Shown here: piece after piece, positions 25,352 through 33,355 of the stretch
Layout: every line of letters begins with the position of its first letter
Numbering within the stretch: the first letter of the stretch is position 1
From: Bacteroidales bacterium
Lineage (GTDB): Bacteria; Bacillota; Clostridia; Lachnospirales; Lachnospiraceae
Assembly (NCBI GenBank): GCA_023664535.1
Contig: JAMPFJ010000003.1
Coordinates: 106,420-141,650 of the forward strand
DNA: 35,231 nt
Reading direction: 5' to 3'
The notes under the pieces: generated by a model
What the model saw: only the letters and a program-made list of their open reading frames with translations
The model's database searches: none
What the model was told of the DNA's origin: nothing
Translations under genes and position numbers: made by a program

Positions 25352-25711
25352 CTAATCAATTACCCGCACGCCTTCAACAAAAACGTTAATATTCTCAACC
25401 TGCATACCGGTAAATTCTTCCACTTTATACCTGACTGTTGACATCAAATTTTCTGCCACAGTGGAAATACTGACTCCATAGGCCACAATAATATGAAAAT
25501 CAATGGCAATGGCATTATTTTCCCCGACGGTAACATTTACGCCTTTAGAAACACTGTCTCCCCTTAAAAGCTTTACCAATCCGTCCTTCATATTTACCGT
25601 TGCCATTCCCACAATACCAAAGCATTCAATGGCAGAAAGTCCGGCATACTGGGCAATAACATCACTTTCAATGAGCACGTCCCCATTGGGCGTTTCCAAT
25701 TCTATTTTCAT
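25352..25711 (-). CDS. Asp23/Gls24 family protein (YloU-like)
   Basis: 119 aa, one Asp23/Gls24 domain over nearly the whole length. Typical stretches are VIAQYAGLSAIECFGIVGMA near residues 18-37, then VNVTVGENNAIAIDFHIIVAYG and ENLMSTVRYKVEEFTGM. Members are envelope- or membrane-associated proteins; in this position, next to fakA, the exact role is unknown. It is the first gene of the minus-strand asp23-fakA unit and divergent from rpmB. GGAGGGA precedes the ATG. Confidence 0.92.
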   Translation of the reverse strand: MKIELETPNGDVLIESDVIAQYAGLSAIECFGIVGMATVNMKDGLVKLLRGDSVSKGVNVTVGENNAIAIDFHIIVAYGVSISTVAENLMSTVRYKVEEFTGMQVENINVFVEGVRVID

Positions 25712-25754
25712 GTAAATCCCTCCATATTTTCTATATTTTTCTTTCTAGCTTCCT

Positions 25755-25783
25755 ATCATACCATTCATGAAACCTTTCCGCAA
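25755..25783 (-). promoter_or_regulatory. Sigma-A promoter of asp23-fakA
   Basis: Minus strand TTGCGG (25778-25783), 17 bp, TATGAT (25755-25760), about 45 bp upstream of the asp23 start. Confidence 0.6.
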
Positions 25784-25825
25784 GTCCGGCAACCGCAAAA
25801 AAAGACATCTTTTTAAAATTTATGC

Positions 25826-25854
25826 TTGCATTCTTATACTACTTCTGTTAAAAT
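25826..25854 (+). promoter_or_regulatory. Sigma-A promoter of rpmB
   Basis: TTGCAT (25826-25831), 17 bp, TAAAAT (25849-25854). A leader of about 40 nt leads to the GGAGG of rpmB. It is divergent from the asp23 promoter, with 42 bp between the two -35 boxes. Confidence 0.6.
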
Positions 25855-25902
25855 TGACGTGTTGCAAACCGGAAGGTTAATAAATTCAAGGAGGTGCAGG
25901 TC

Positions 25903-26088
25903 ATGGCAAAATGTTCAGTATGTGATAAAGGCGCTCATTTCGGAATTAAAGTGAGCCATTCTCATAGAAGATCAAACAAAATGTGGAAATCAAACATTAA
26001 GAAGGTTAAAGCAAATGTTAATGGTACACCAAAGAGAATTTATGTTTGTACTTCATGTTTGAGGTCTGGCAAGGTTGAGAGAGCATAA
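25903..26088 (+). CDS. rpmB: 50S ribosomal protein L28, zinc-binding form
   Basis: 61 aa from MAKCSVC. L28 sits near the E site of the large subunit. The zinc ligands C4/C7 and C49/C52 (CSVC and CTSC) mark the C+ form. VSHSHRRSNKMWKSNIKKV is the family core. The frame opens at a GTG at 25894, but AAGGAGG covers that codon and L28 proteins start at the ATG at 25903. Monocistronic, with promoter and terminator. Confidence 0.97.
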   Translation: MAKCSVCDKGAHFGIKVSHSHRRSNKMWKSNIKKVKANVNGTPKRIYVCTSCLRSGKVERA

Positions 26089-26100
26089 TATTCAGTAAAA

Positions 26101-26127
26101 AGGGAACCTGTCCGGTTCTCTTTTTTT
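26101..26127 (+). terminator. Intrinsic terminator of rpmB
   Basis: AGGGAACC (26101-26108) pairs with GGTTCTCT (26114-26121), loop TGTCC, then seven T residues. On the minus strand the same hairpin is followed by TTTTT and may also end the operon of the 45-codon gene. Confidence 0.9.
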
Positions 26128-26137
26128 ATGCAGTCCA

Positions 26138-26275
26138 TCAGCATCTGCAAAAGAGAATATAGGCAATCACCAGAGATGCCACTACCACAAAAAAATTCCA
26201 GAAGCCTTCCAGGAGAAAATCAACAATCATCCCCACACTGAACCAGAAAAAAGCAAAACCCCACACCCGTTTCAT
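26138..26275 (-). CDS. Small membrane protein of 45 aa
   Basis: A short gene: ATG at 26275, TGA at 26138-26140. GGAGG ends 5 bp before the ATG (GGAGGATAT-ATG). The product starts MKRVWGFAFFWFSVGMIVDF and ends VIAYILFCRC. Two hydrophobic stretches (about residues 5-22 and 26-43) are separated by LLEG, so it probably spans the membrane twice as a hairpin, with C43 and C45 at the end. It lies 74 bp after gerW and just before the bidirectional rpmB terminator, so it is likely the last gene of that operon. The family is not named; a sporulation link is inferred only from the neighbour. Confidence 0.7.
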   Translation of the reverse strand: MKRVWGFAFFWFSVGMIVDFLLEGFWNFFVVVASLVIAYILFCRC

Positions 26276-26349
26276 ATATCCTCCATACTGCTGATACACC
26301 ACTATAAAACAGTATATGCAGGTTTTGCTTCTTTCGTGACTGTTTTCCC

Positions 26350-26742
26350 TTATTCTTTATCCAGAATATCAGCTACCGCACTGTCCACCTCCGGAGTTTC
26401 CTCCTGCTTATCTTCCTTACTCTGGAACCGGTCAATCAAATCCGGCACCATATCCAGTACCTTAGTAATCGTATCCTGATTTTTCACATTGACAAGACGG
26501 ATTTGGTTATCCTTTATGACCAGTACGGCACTGGCTGTCATTTTCCCGCCTAAACCGCCTGCTCCGTTGTTTTTTTGTCCGTCTGCAAAGGCTCCTGCCG
26601 CTACGCCAAAGCTGACGTCCACTAGCGGTAAGATTATTGTATCGCCTACGGTGGTAGGGTCGCCGACTACCGTTTTTGTCGTCAAAAACTTATCCATCCC
26701 CTGAAATAAAGAACCTACTGTTGAATTAAAATCATTTGCCAT
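26350..26742 (-). CDS. gerW: GerW-family sporulation protein (YtfJ)
   Basis: 130 aa. GerW/YtfJ proteins are made during sporulation and are needed for normal L-alanine germination in B. subtilis; the biochemical role is unclear. Family features are TTKTVVGDPTTVGDTIILPL near residues 21-40, the glycine-rich stretch GAFADGQKNNGAGGLGGKMTAS, and AVLVIKDNQIRLVNV. It follows the DUF2953 gene after 12 bp, the same pair as ytfI-ytfJ in Bacillus. Confidence 0.92.
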   Translation of the reverse strand: MANDFNSTVGSLFQGMDKFLTTKTVVGDPTTVGDTIILPLVDVSFGVAAGAFADGQKNNGAGGLGGKMTASAVLVIKDNQIRLVNVKNQDTITKVLDMVPDLIDRFQSKEDKQEETPEVDSAVADILDKE

Positions 26743-26754
26743 CTGTTTTCCCTC

Positions 26755-27669
26755 CTATGCTTCTATTATAGTTTGCACTTTCTTTGTTACTTTTATAAGA
26801 TTTTTATTAAATATCACCTTTAATGCCAGTTTTGCCGCCTTAAACAAGTAAACTTTACCGTTTCCACTAAGGTTTCCGTCCAGACATTTCTTTTCAAAAT
26901 CCGGCCGGATAAGCAGAAACTCATCATAAAGCGGCATAATCAGGGATAAACCTCCGAGAATCTGTCCCGTAGCCGCCGGGTCCTCCATTCCGAAATGGAT
27001 GTATCCCTCCAGTTCATCCGGCCGGATAATGCGGAAAAGCTCCTTCAGATACCGCTGCACATCCTGTTTTGCCAACGAAAACCGTTTTGAATGGTACACC
27101 TTTGTCAATGCATCCTTTTTATTCAACAGCTCCCTGCATTTCCGGACGGTCTGCTTCCATTTTGCTTTTACTGCCGTTATTTTTTTGCGAAGCTTATTCC
27201 CTGCCCTGGTCTTCTCGTTTTTGTTTTTTTCCGCCGTTTCATTCTCTCTTTTTTCCGCCTGCCCGGAAAAATCGGGAGGAGGATATTTCTCATCAAAATC
27301 ATCCGGTAATACCTCCATCGGAGAGTTTACCGTAGAATTGCCTTTCTCTTCTTTATCTGCTTCCGGATAATCCTCATTTGAAGCAAAAAATTTCCTGCCC
27401 AGCCAGGAAAGCTTTTTTCCCGTATTGGTCATGACTATACCGCCAAAAAGCTTTATCTCATAACGAAGCTTATTCTCCTTTACCGAAGCCTGCACCTTGA
27501 GCAGTACCGGCAGCCAGGTAACCTGCGCCTCGGCATCCAGACGACCGTCATATCTGCCGGAAAACCGATAGCGGACAGGGATAAACAGCAATTCGCACAA
27601 TATGAAAATAATCAACAGCAACAGGACTATGACGACAATCCCTATCACTTTCAACACGGATAATATCAT
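26755..27669 (-). CDS. DUF2953 membrane protein (YtfI-like)
   Basis: 304 aa. One N-terminal membrane helix (residues 5-32) is followed by a beta-rich RYRFSGRYDGRLDAEAQVTWL, typical of DUF2953. A charged low-complexity insert lies near 95-165 (KEEGKG..., AEKRENETAEKNKNEKTR). The conserved C-terminal part is YIHFGMEDPAATGQILGGLSLIMP. The function is unknown; it always sits next to gerW-like genes in spore formers I recall. Its start overlaps the upstream gene by 4 bp. Confidence 0.85.
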   Translation of the reverse strand: MILSVLKVIGIVVIVLLLLIIFILCELLFIPVRYRFSGRYDGRLDAEAQVTWLPVLLKVQASVKENKLRYEIKLFGGIVMTNTGKKLSWLGRKFFASNEDYPEADKEEKGNSTVNSPMEVLPDDFDEKYPPPDFSGQAEKRENETAEKNKNEKTRAGNKLRKKITAVKAKWKQTVRKCRELLNKKDALTKVYHSKRFSLAKQDVQRYLKELFRIIRPDELEGYIHFGMEDPAATGQILGGLSLIMPLYDEFLLIRPDFEKKCLDGNLSGNGKVYLFKAAKLALKVIFNKNLIKVTKKVQTIIEA

Positions 27670-27992
27670 TGCTTCTCCTCAAAAAACTGCTTTACCGGAA
27701 TCTCTCCTTTTTTCACTCCGATGTCCATAATGATTTGCTCAACCAGCAAAAAGGCTTCCTCCCTGGTTTTTGCCAGACCCACCACGATAAGCTCTTCATC
27801 CATCTGCTGGTAAACCCGCTGCAAAAGCTCCGGATACCAGTAAACCTCTAATATTCCCTGTCTCCCCAAAGGCAGCGTTACCAAAAACAGGTTAAGCTTC
27901 GGGGATTTCTTTTGTATTTTTCTGCTTATGGAAGCAAGCCTTCGTTTTGAAATACCATTTCTATATAATTTTTCATGAAAACGGATATCCAT
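27666..27992 (-). CDS. Conserved hypothetical protein, 108 aa
   Basis: No family recognised. A basic N-terminal half (HEKLYRNGISKRRLASISRKIQ) is followed by a beta-like stretch (LNLFLVTLPLGRQGILEVYW) and a helical acidic C-terminus (TREEAFLLVEQIIMDIG). No signal peptide or membrane segment, so it is likely cytoplasmic. The stop overlaps the DUF2953 start by 4 bp (ATGA type), indicating translational coupling and a probable joint role with DUF2953 and GerW. Confidence 0.75.
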   Translation of the reverse strand: MDIRFHEKLYRNGISKRRLASISRKIQKKSPKLNLFLVTLPLGRQGILEVYWYPELLQRVYQQMDEELIVVGLAKTREEAFLLVEQIIMDIGVKKGEIPVKQFFEEKQ

Positions 27993-28027
27993 TCCAACAC
28001 CTGCCTCTGCCTGTCAACGAACGTATG

Positions 28028-29434
28028 CTACTCCTCTTGCATTAACTCATCCAATAGCTTTGCACACGCCATCAGCTCACTCTCGTTTCCGCAATGATTG
28101 AGGCTGTACTCAATATAATCCTTAATCTCCTCCTGGGAATTAAACAGCACCGGCATCTGGGAAAACAGCGCCGCCATTACCGCACGGTTAATTTCCTTAG
28201 GATTTTCCTCAAAAGCCGCCGTTAACGCCGCCGTCAGCATTCTGAGCTTTTCCGCAATATACTTACCGTCTGCGGCATCGCTCTCCTCCTGCTTGTCCAA
28301 ATCAATAAACAGACTGTTTGACGAAAGCTTGGAAATCAGCTCCAGCGAATGAAACAGCTTATCGGACATCATCCAGGAAATGGTATCCTCATGCTCCCTC
28401 ATTATGTCAAAAAGCACGCTCTCAAATTTAAGCATATCCTCGCCCAGTTCTTCCTGTAATCCCTCTATGTTCATAAACCCATCATCTACAAACTCCGGAA
28501 TTTTGCTCTCTGAAATAAAGGCATCATGGATTCCCCTTAGCATCGAAATGCAGGCTGCCACTCCTTCTTCCTCATCCTTTTGATAAGGACAGGCAAGCAG
28601 TACCGCATATAAATCATTAATCAGCTCCATAGCAAGCAGATAATTGCTGACCAATTCCGTCAGCATAGCCGTTGTAAAGGAAAACTGCTCCATGATTCCC
28701 TGATAGGCTTCCAAATCCAACTGCTTATAATCTGTCTCCTTTAACAGCTTAATCACCCGGTATATCTCCGGATAATCCTCCTCGTACCCTTTGGGAAGCG
28801 TCAGCAATGCCGTGGATTCCAGCATACTGACAAAATCATCCACCGCAGACTTATCCGAACCGTTATAGATATTCAGTGTATCGGATAAATACTCAAAAAA
28901 TCTGTTTTTTGTCATTCTGACAGGAAGCTGTCCGGTTACCATCTGAATCTTACTGTTGATAACCATTTTGTCATTGTCCGCAAACAGATATTGAAACACC
29001 TTCGCTGCCAGCTGGCTTTCCTCCACCGGATACTGCTCTTTCGTAATCCCATATTCCACACGGTTTAACACATACTCATAAATTTGCAGTGCATCCGTAT
29101 ACGCAGTCAGTACCGTCATTTTTCCGGTCATCTCTTCACGGATTTTATTTACCGCCAAAACAGCTTCCTGGCAATCCTCCTGCAATTCTTCCGAAAGAAC
29201 CGTCTTAAATATCAGGGTATGTATCTCGTCCATAACCTCCACAAGGAAATCATCCCCTGCCGCCTGTCCGCCTTCCTCCCATACCTCTTTCATCGTATAA
29301 TAATTTAATACAAGACGAATCAGATTATACGCATATGCCGTATGGACATAGGCACTGCCATATGCGGGAAGATTCCTTTCCAAATCCTGGTGCTTAACGA
29401 TATCCTTTATCACTTTCTTATCTTCTCTTTTCAT
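28028..29434 (-). CDS. Large helical cytoplasmic protein of unknown function
   Basis: 468 aa, predicted almost all alpha-helical and acidic. No known motif is seen. Landmarks are NLPAYGSAYVHTAYAYNLIR near residues 19-38, a central part from about 150 on (LFADNDKMVINSKIQMVTGQ), and an acidic C-terminal tail ending LLDELMQEE. No signal peptide or membrane segment. It lies 15 bp after the rhomboid-like gene and 35 bp before the 108-aa gene, inside the GerW operon. AAAAGGA precedes the ATG. It may be a scaffold; I cannot assign a function. Confidence 0.75.
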   Translation of the reverse strand: MKREDKKVIKDIVKHQDLERNLPAYGSAYVHTAYAYNLIRLVLNYYTMKEVWEEGGQAAGDDFLVEVMDEIHTLIFKTVLSEELQEDCQEAVLAVNKIREEMTGKMTVLTAYTDALQIYEYVLNRVEYGITKEQYPVEESQLAAKVFQYLFADNDKMVINSKIQMVTGQLPVRMTKNRFFEYLSDTLNIYNGSDKSAVDDFVSMLESTALLTLPKGYEEDYPEIYRVIKLLKETDYKQLDLEAYQGIMEQFSFTTAMLTELVSNYLLAMELINDLYAVLLACPYQKDEEEGVAACISMLRGIHDAFISESKIPEFVDDGFMNIEGLQEELGEDMLKFESVLFDIMREHEDTISWMMSDKLFHSLELISKLSSNSLFIDLDKQEESDAADGKYIAEKLRMLTAALTAAFEENPKEINRAVMAALFSQMPVLFNSQEEIKDYIEYSLNHCGNESELMACAKLLDELMQEE

Positions 29435-29449
29435 ATCACTTATCCTTTT

Positions 29450-30307
29450 CTATGATTTCTTGTGCACATGGGTAAATAAATGATTGTTGCAATATTCATA
29501 ATTTCCCTTGCACCTGGAGCAGTATCTGAACTCCAGATTCGGATTATCCTCTTCCGTCTGTCCGCAAATAGCACATTTATGTCTGGTCAACACCTGGGTC
29601 TTCTGAACCTCTCTTTTGTAGGACTTCTTCCGTTTTTTCTGCGCAGGGCTCATTCTGTTTTTTCCCTTCATCAGAAAATAAAATACAATAAAGTTAAATA
29701 CCGACATAATCACCGTTACCATTCCCGCATAATATCCAATCTGCCCATATTGCAGCACCGTCACAGCAAGGATAGCAATATAAAGGTAACCAAGCCATTT
29801 TACTTTTATCGGAATAATGAAATATAAAAGCACCTGCATATGCGGAAACATAAACGCATACGCTAAAAACATACTCATGCAAAGATAATAGGTCGAGGTA
29901 TTGGAATAATAAGCAAAAAGAGATGCCATCTCTGCCTGTCCCATCAGCTTCAATGCCAGATAGGTGAGCATAACCCCCAAGTCAGTAAAGACAATACCGG
30001 ATACGATATACAGCGTATAGCGGAAATCTCCCCAGGTATTCTCTAAGGTTCTGCCAATAGAAAAATAAAACATCAGCGTAATCACGAGCCATAAGCTGAC
30101 CCCTCCCGGCGGCATGACAATCCATGTAACCAACCGGTAAACCTGCCCCCGCATTACCATTTCCGGATTTAAATTGATAAACTGTAATGCTTCCGGCATC
30201 GCTATTTCAAGGATATAGCCAAACGCAAAGCCTATAATTAAAATCACTGTCAGATTGGGAATCCCAAATTTACCATACTTTCGCTCTAACTTTGTCAAAA
30301 AATCCAT
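29450..30307 (-). CDS. Rhomboid-fold membrane protein, catalytic serine missing, zinc ribbon
   Basis: 285 aa, six or so membrane helices. The rhomboid layout is visible: QVYRLVTWIVMPPGG in the first loop and RTLENTWGDFRYTLYIVSG in the L1-like region. Where active rhomboid proteases have GxSG before helix 4, this protein reads STYY (STYYLCMSMFLAYAFMFP). The nucleophile is lost and it is likely an inactive, derlin-like rhomboid. After a basic stretch (MSPAQKKRKKSYKREVQ) a cytoplasmic zinc ribbon follows: CAIC at about 246-249 and CSRC near 264-267, with CNNH after it. It may bind or route a partner rather than cut it. It lies in the operon with the LysM gene upstream. Confidence 0.8.
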   Translation of the reverse strand: MDFLTKLERKYGKFGIPNLTVILIIGFAFGYILEIAMPEALQFINLNPEMVMRGQVYRLVTWIVMPPGGVSLWLVITLMFYFSIGRTLENTWGDFRYTLYIVSGIVFTDLGVMLTYLALKLMGQAEMASLFAYYSNTSTYYLCMSMFLAYAFMFPHMQVLLYFIIPIKVKWLGYLYIAILAVTVLQYGQIGYYAGMVTVIMSVFNFIVFYFLMKGKNRMSPAQKKRKKSYKREVQKTQVLTRHKCAICGQTEEDNPNLEFRYCSRCKGNYEYCNNHLFTHVHKKS

Positions 30308-30332
30308 ACCATATCATCCTTTTATTTATATT

Positions 30333-30358
30333 TGCAGGTGCGCATCCGCACACCTGCA
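30333..30358 (-). repeat. Strong hairpin between LysM and rhomboid-like genes
   Basis: TGCAGGTGCGC (30333-30343) pairs with GCACACCTGCA (30348-30358) through 11 positions with one wobble and an ATCC loop. On the minus strand it is followed by A-rich sequence, not U, so it is not a classic terminator. A processing or mRNA-stabilising element between the two cistrons is plausible. Confidence 0.5.
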
Positions 30359-30378
30359 TTCCCTTGTAATTCCTTCCA

Positions 30379-30810
30379 CTAATCCTCGGAATCCGTCTCC
30401 CCCTCATTAAATTCCTCTTCCGTATAGCCGCTGTCTCCCTGTCTTCCCACCGGCACCCGCAAAATCAAACCCTCCGGCAGCTCAATCTCCATCAGCGTAG
30501 GATTCCATCTTGCCAGCGTTTCAAATTCCATTCCAAACGCTTTCAGCACATCCTCCAGGGTATCTCCCTCATTTACAACATAGGTTTTTTCCGGCCGTTC
30601 CGCCGTGGTGGGTATACAAACTTCATCCCCTACCTGTAAATTATACACATTTACATAAGGATTCAATCTCATAATATCAAATAATCTGACATCATATTTT
30701 TTTGCCAGCTTATAAAGCGTATCTCCTGATTCAATAACATGTACATAACCTCTGCACCGAACCGGTCTTCTTCTGTCATCTCCAACATTGTCAAATTGCT
30801 GCATATCCAT
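30379..30810 (-). CDS. Two-LysM protein without signal peptide
   Basis: 143 aa with two LysM domains: GYVHVIESGDTLYKLAKKYD at about residues 21-40 (domain to about 67), and TYVVNEGDTLEDVLKAFGME at about 75-94 (domain to about 121). LysM binds N-acetylglucosamine chains in peptidoglycan or chitin. An acidic tail (EEEFNEGETDSED) follows. Lack of an export signal suggests action from the mother cell on the forming spore, as for coat proteins such as SafA; that is inference, supported by the GerW operon downstream. AGGA precedes the ATG. Confidence 0.8.
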   Translation of the reverse strand: MDMQQFDNVGDDRRRPVRCRGYVHVIESGDTLYKLAKKYDVRLFDIMRLNPYVNVYNLQVGDEVCIPTTAERPEKTYVVNEGDTLEDVLKAFGMEFETLARWNPTLMEIELPEGLILRVPVGRQGDSGYTEEEFNEGETDSED

Positions 30811-30842
30811 AGAAGGTATCCTAACACACTTTTTATTATTGT

Positions 30843-30856
30843 ATTCGCTTTCGAAT
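30843..30856 (-). promoter_or_regulatory. Inverted repeat upstream of the LysM gene
   Basis: ATTCG (30843-30847) and CGAAT (30852-30856) form a perfect inverted repeat with a CTTT spacer. On the minus strand it is overlapped at its end by AATACAATA, one base from the mother-cell sigma-E/sigma-K -10 box CATACAATA. A sigma-K-like AC lies 16 bp further upstream. A sporulation promoter is possible but not firm. Confidence 0.3.
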
Positions 30857-30876
30857 GAAATGTTGCCGGATATTGG

Positions 30877-31479
30877 TTATTTGTCGGCAGCTTCCTCCTC
30901 CGAGGTATTTTCCTGCTTCTGCGCATTTACTGCAATACGGTAAGCATCCCCTTCAAACTCATCTTCATAATACTCACTGTAGCAGATAAAATATTCTTCT
31001 TTATCCGGTACGGTAAAGAGAATCCATTTCGTTATACTGTCTCCACGCTTTAGCGTAAAAATATTTTCCATAAACTGTTCCTGCTGTAAATCACTCTTTC
31101 CGTATCCGGTAATGATATCGGTAGAAGTATTGCCCTCATAATCCAGTGTAAAATCCGTAATGCTCATCGGCAAATCCTTTTCATAGGTATTGGTGATTTT
31201 CAGCTCCACCACCAGATAAGTATTTCCTTTATCCGCCTGATATAAACCGTCGTCAAACTGATAAATATCGTGCTTTTGGGCGCTCTCCACGGCAACGTCA
31301 AAAAAAGCCGTATGCACAACCTCTCCTTCCTTTCCTTGAATCAGACCGCCGTAGCTTCTGCCATCCTCGGCTTTCATGGAGCCATTTGCATTCTTTCCGC
31401 CGCTGCAGCCGGCCAGCATTATTCCCACCATAAATAATACGCAAATGGCAATCTTCCCTTTAACATACTGTCTATTCAT
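30877..31479 (-). CDS. DUF4352 lipoprotein
   Basis: 200 aa from MNRQYVKGKIAIC. The lipoprotein signal has lipobox LAGC (C25), then SGGKNANG and a DUF4352 immunoglobulin-like domain from about residue 45 (EVVHTAFFDVAVESAQ, YLVVELKITNTYEKDLPMS). DUF4352 domains sit on extracytoplasmic lipoproteins of unknown ligand. The frame opens at 31500, but the ATG at 31479 is preferred because GGAG lies 8 bp upstream and the signal peptide then starts with a basic N-region. It is 15 bp after the GNAT gene stop on the same strand. Confidence 0.8.
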   Translation of the reverse strand: MNRQYVKGKIAICVLFMVGIMLAGCSGGKNANGSMKAEDGRSYGGLIQGKEGEVVHTAFFDVAVESAQKHDIYQFDDGLYQADKGNTYLVVELKITNTYEKDLPMSITDFTLDYEGNTSTDIITGYGKSDLQQEQFMENIFTLKRGDSITKWILFTVPDKEEYFICYSEYYEDEFEGDAYRIAVNAQKQENTSEEEAADK

Positions 31480-31515
31480 TCCGCAATCTCCATAATCCAT
31501 TTCACAATAACGGTT

Positions 31516-31935
31516 TCATTCTTTTAAATATTGAATCATTCCGGGTCCCAGCTTTGTTGTCGGTCTTGCCAGAAATCCATGTTTTTCATAAAATTCTTCC
31601 CTGCCCTTTGCACACATCAGGCACAGCATCATCTGACAGCCTTCCTCCCTGAGACCTTCCACATAATTTACCAGCGCCGACAGCACCAGGGAACCGACTC
31701 CCCTGTGCTGGTAATCAGGAACGACAATCAAATCCTGTACGTAGCAGATGACGGCACCGTCGCCGACAATCCGTCCCATACCCACAAGCTTTTCCCCCTC
31801 ATAGGCTCCCAGAACAAAAAGACTGCAATCAAGCGCCTTTTCTGCCTGAGACTCAGAAAGCCTCACCCAGCCTACCTCTTTTCTTATTGCAAGATACTCA
31901 TCCACCTGTAATTGATTTTCTTTTATGACAATCAT
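31516..31935 (-). CDS. GNAT-family N-acetyltransferase
   Basis: 139 aa. The acetyl-CoA-binding motif is VPDYQHRGVGSLVLSALVNY, with Q/R-x-x-G-x-G as QHRGVG, near residues 72-91. YVQDLIV forms strand beta4 and EEFYEKHGF the C-terminal block. The acceptor (amine of a small molecule or protein) cannot be read from sequence. The start lies 1 bp past the hisF stop, with AGG as a poor ribosome site, so translation probably depends on re-initiation after hisF. Confidence 0.85.
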   Translation of the reverse strand: MIVIKENQLQVDEYLAIRKEVGWVRLSESQAEKALDCSLFVLGAYEGEKLVGMGRIVGDGAVICYVQDLIVVPDYQHRGVGSLVLSALVNYVEGLREEGCQMMLCLMCAKGREEFYEKHGFLARPTTKLGPGMIQYLKE

Positions 31936-31936
31936 C

Positions 31937-32698
31937 CTATAATCTGACTGCTACATCTTTCTTTTGCAGATATTGTTTCAACTCTGCAATCTCCAGTTCC
32001 TTATAATGAAATAAAGATGCTGCTAAAGCTGCATCAGCTTTCCCCTTTGTTAATGCCTCATAAAAATGCTCCTTTGTTCCCGCCCCTCCGGAGGCAATCA
32101 CCGGAATCGAAACATTTTCACTAATCGTTTTGGTTAACTCGATATCATAACCTGCTTTTGTCCCGTCGCAGTCCATACTGGTAAGCAATATTTCACCTGC
32201 GCCCATTTTTTCGGCTTTCATTGCCCATTCCACCGCATCGAGACCGACATCAATCCTGCCGCCGTTTTTAAAGACGTTCCAGCCTGAACCGCCAGACCGC
32301 CTTTTCGCATCAATAGCAACGACTACACACTGACTTCCGAATTTATCGGCGGCTTCACTAATCAGAGCCGGATTATTGACTGCGGCAGAATTGACGGATA
32401 CCTTGTCCGCACCTTCCCGCAAAATTGCCTTAAAATCCTCCACCGTGCGAATCCCCCCGCCAACAGTAAAGGGAATAAACACCGTTTCCGCCACATGCCT
32501 TACCATGTCAATCACAATATTTCTGGCATCCGACGACGCCGTTATATCCAGAAATACCAGTTCATCTGCGCCCGCTTTGTCATATGCCTTCGCCACCTCT
32601 ACCGGGTCGCCTGCATCCTTCAAATTGACAAAATTAACTCCTTTTACCACTCTTCCCCCCGTCACATCCAGACACGGGATAATTCTTTTTGTATGCAT
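31937..32698 (-). CDS. hisF: Imidazole glycerol phosphate synthase cyclase subunit
   Basis: 253 aa beta/alpha-barrel. HisF uses ammonia from HisH to make imidazole glycerol phosphate and AICAR from PRFAR, joining histidine and purine pathways. The catalytic aspartates are D11 ([11 protein letters not shown]) and the one in AIDAKRR near residue 130. Phosphate-binding loops [11 protein letters not shown] and [11 protein letters not shown] are present. It starts 1 bp after the hisH stop with GGAGGG in the hisH 3' end. The other his genes are not in the window, so the pathway is split. Confidence 0.97.
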   Translation of the reverse strand: MHTKRIIPCLDVTGGRVVKGVNFVNLKDAGDPVEVAKAYDKAGADELVFLDITASSDARNIVIDMVRHVAETVFIPFTVGGGIRTVEDFKAILREGADKVSVNSAAVNNPALISEAADKFGSQCVVVAIDAKRRSGGSGWNVFKNGGRIDVGLDAVEWAMKAEKMGAGEILLTSMDCDGTKAGYDIELTKTISENVSIPVIASGGAGTKEHFYEALTKGKADAALAASLFHYKELEIAELKQYLQKKDVAVRL

Positions 32699-32699
32699 G

Positions 32700-33329
32700 T
32701 CAACAGCCCTCCTTTATCGGAGAAGGCAAATCCAAAAAGTTCTGCAATATTTTTAATCCCACATTACCGCTTTTTTCCGGATGGAACTGACAGGCGAAAA
32801 GGTTATCCTTTTCTATACTGGCATGAATAACCGTTGAATAGTATGTGACTGCCTTTACCTCTTCCTCGTTAACTGCCTTCAAATAATAGGAATGCACAAA
32901 ATACACATACGGATTCCCTTCTATTCCCTTAAACAGCGAAGCTTCCGGCTTGATATCAAGGGAATTCCACCCCATATGCGGTATCTTTAGCCCGGGCTTT
33001 TGGGGAATCCGGTTGATTGTCCCCTGAAGCAGACCGAGTCCCGGCACACCGGGCGACTCGTCGCTCCCCTCATATAATAACTGTAAACCGAGACAGATTC
33101 CCATAAACGGAATCCTTTTATCCATCACGTCATAAATCACCTTATCCAACCGGTATGCTTTAAGCTTTGCCATAGCATCACCAAAGCTTCCGACCCCCGG
33201 TAATATTACTCCTTCACTCGCCATTATTTCATCCCGGTCTCTTGTTATTTTTGCTTCCTGCCCAAGATAAGCCACCGCTTTTTCCACGCTTTTAATATTT
33301 CCCGCATCATAATCCAATATCGCTATCAT
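32700..33329 (-). CDS. hisH: Imidazole glycerol phosphate synthase glutaminase subunit
   Basis: 209 aa class I glutamine amidotransferase that supplies ammonia to HisF. The nucleophile C79 lies in [11 protein letters not shown] and the catalytic His/Glu pair in CQFHPEKSG near the C-terminus. [14 protein letters not shown] and GWNSL are also typical. The frame opens at 33344 (MGSEG) with AAGGG upstream; the ATG at 33329 ([11 protein letters not shown]) matches the family start and has GAAG-rich sequence before it. The choice is not certain. It follows the large charged membrane protein gene closely. Confidence 0.95.
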   Translation of the reverse strand: MIAILDYDAGNIKSVEKAVAYLGQEAKITRDRDEIMASEGVILPGVGSFGDAMAKLKAYRLDKVIYDVMDKRIPFMGICLGLQLLYEGSDESPGVPGLGLLQGTINRIPQKPGLKIPHMGWNSLDIKPEASLFKGIEGNPYVYFVHSYYLKAVNEEEVKAVTYYSTVIHASIEKDNLFACQFHPEKSGNVGLKILQNFLDLPSPIKEGC

Positions 33330-33355
33330 GCCTTCACTTCCCATCTTATGCCCTT

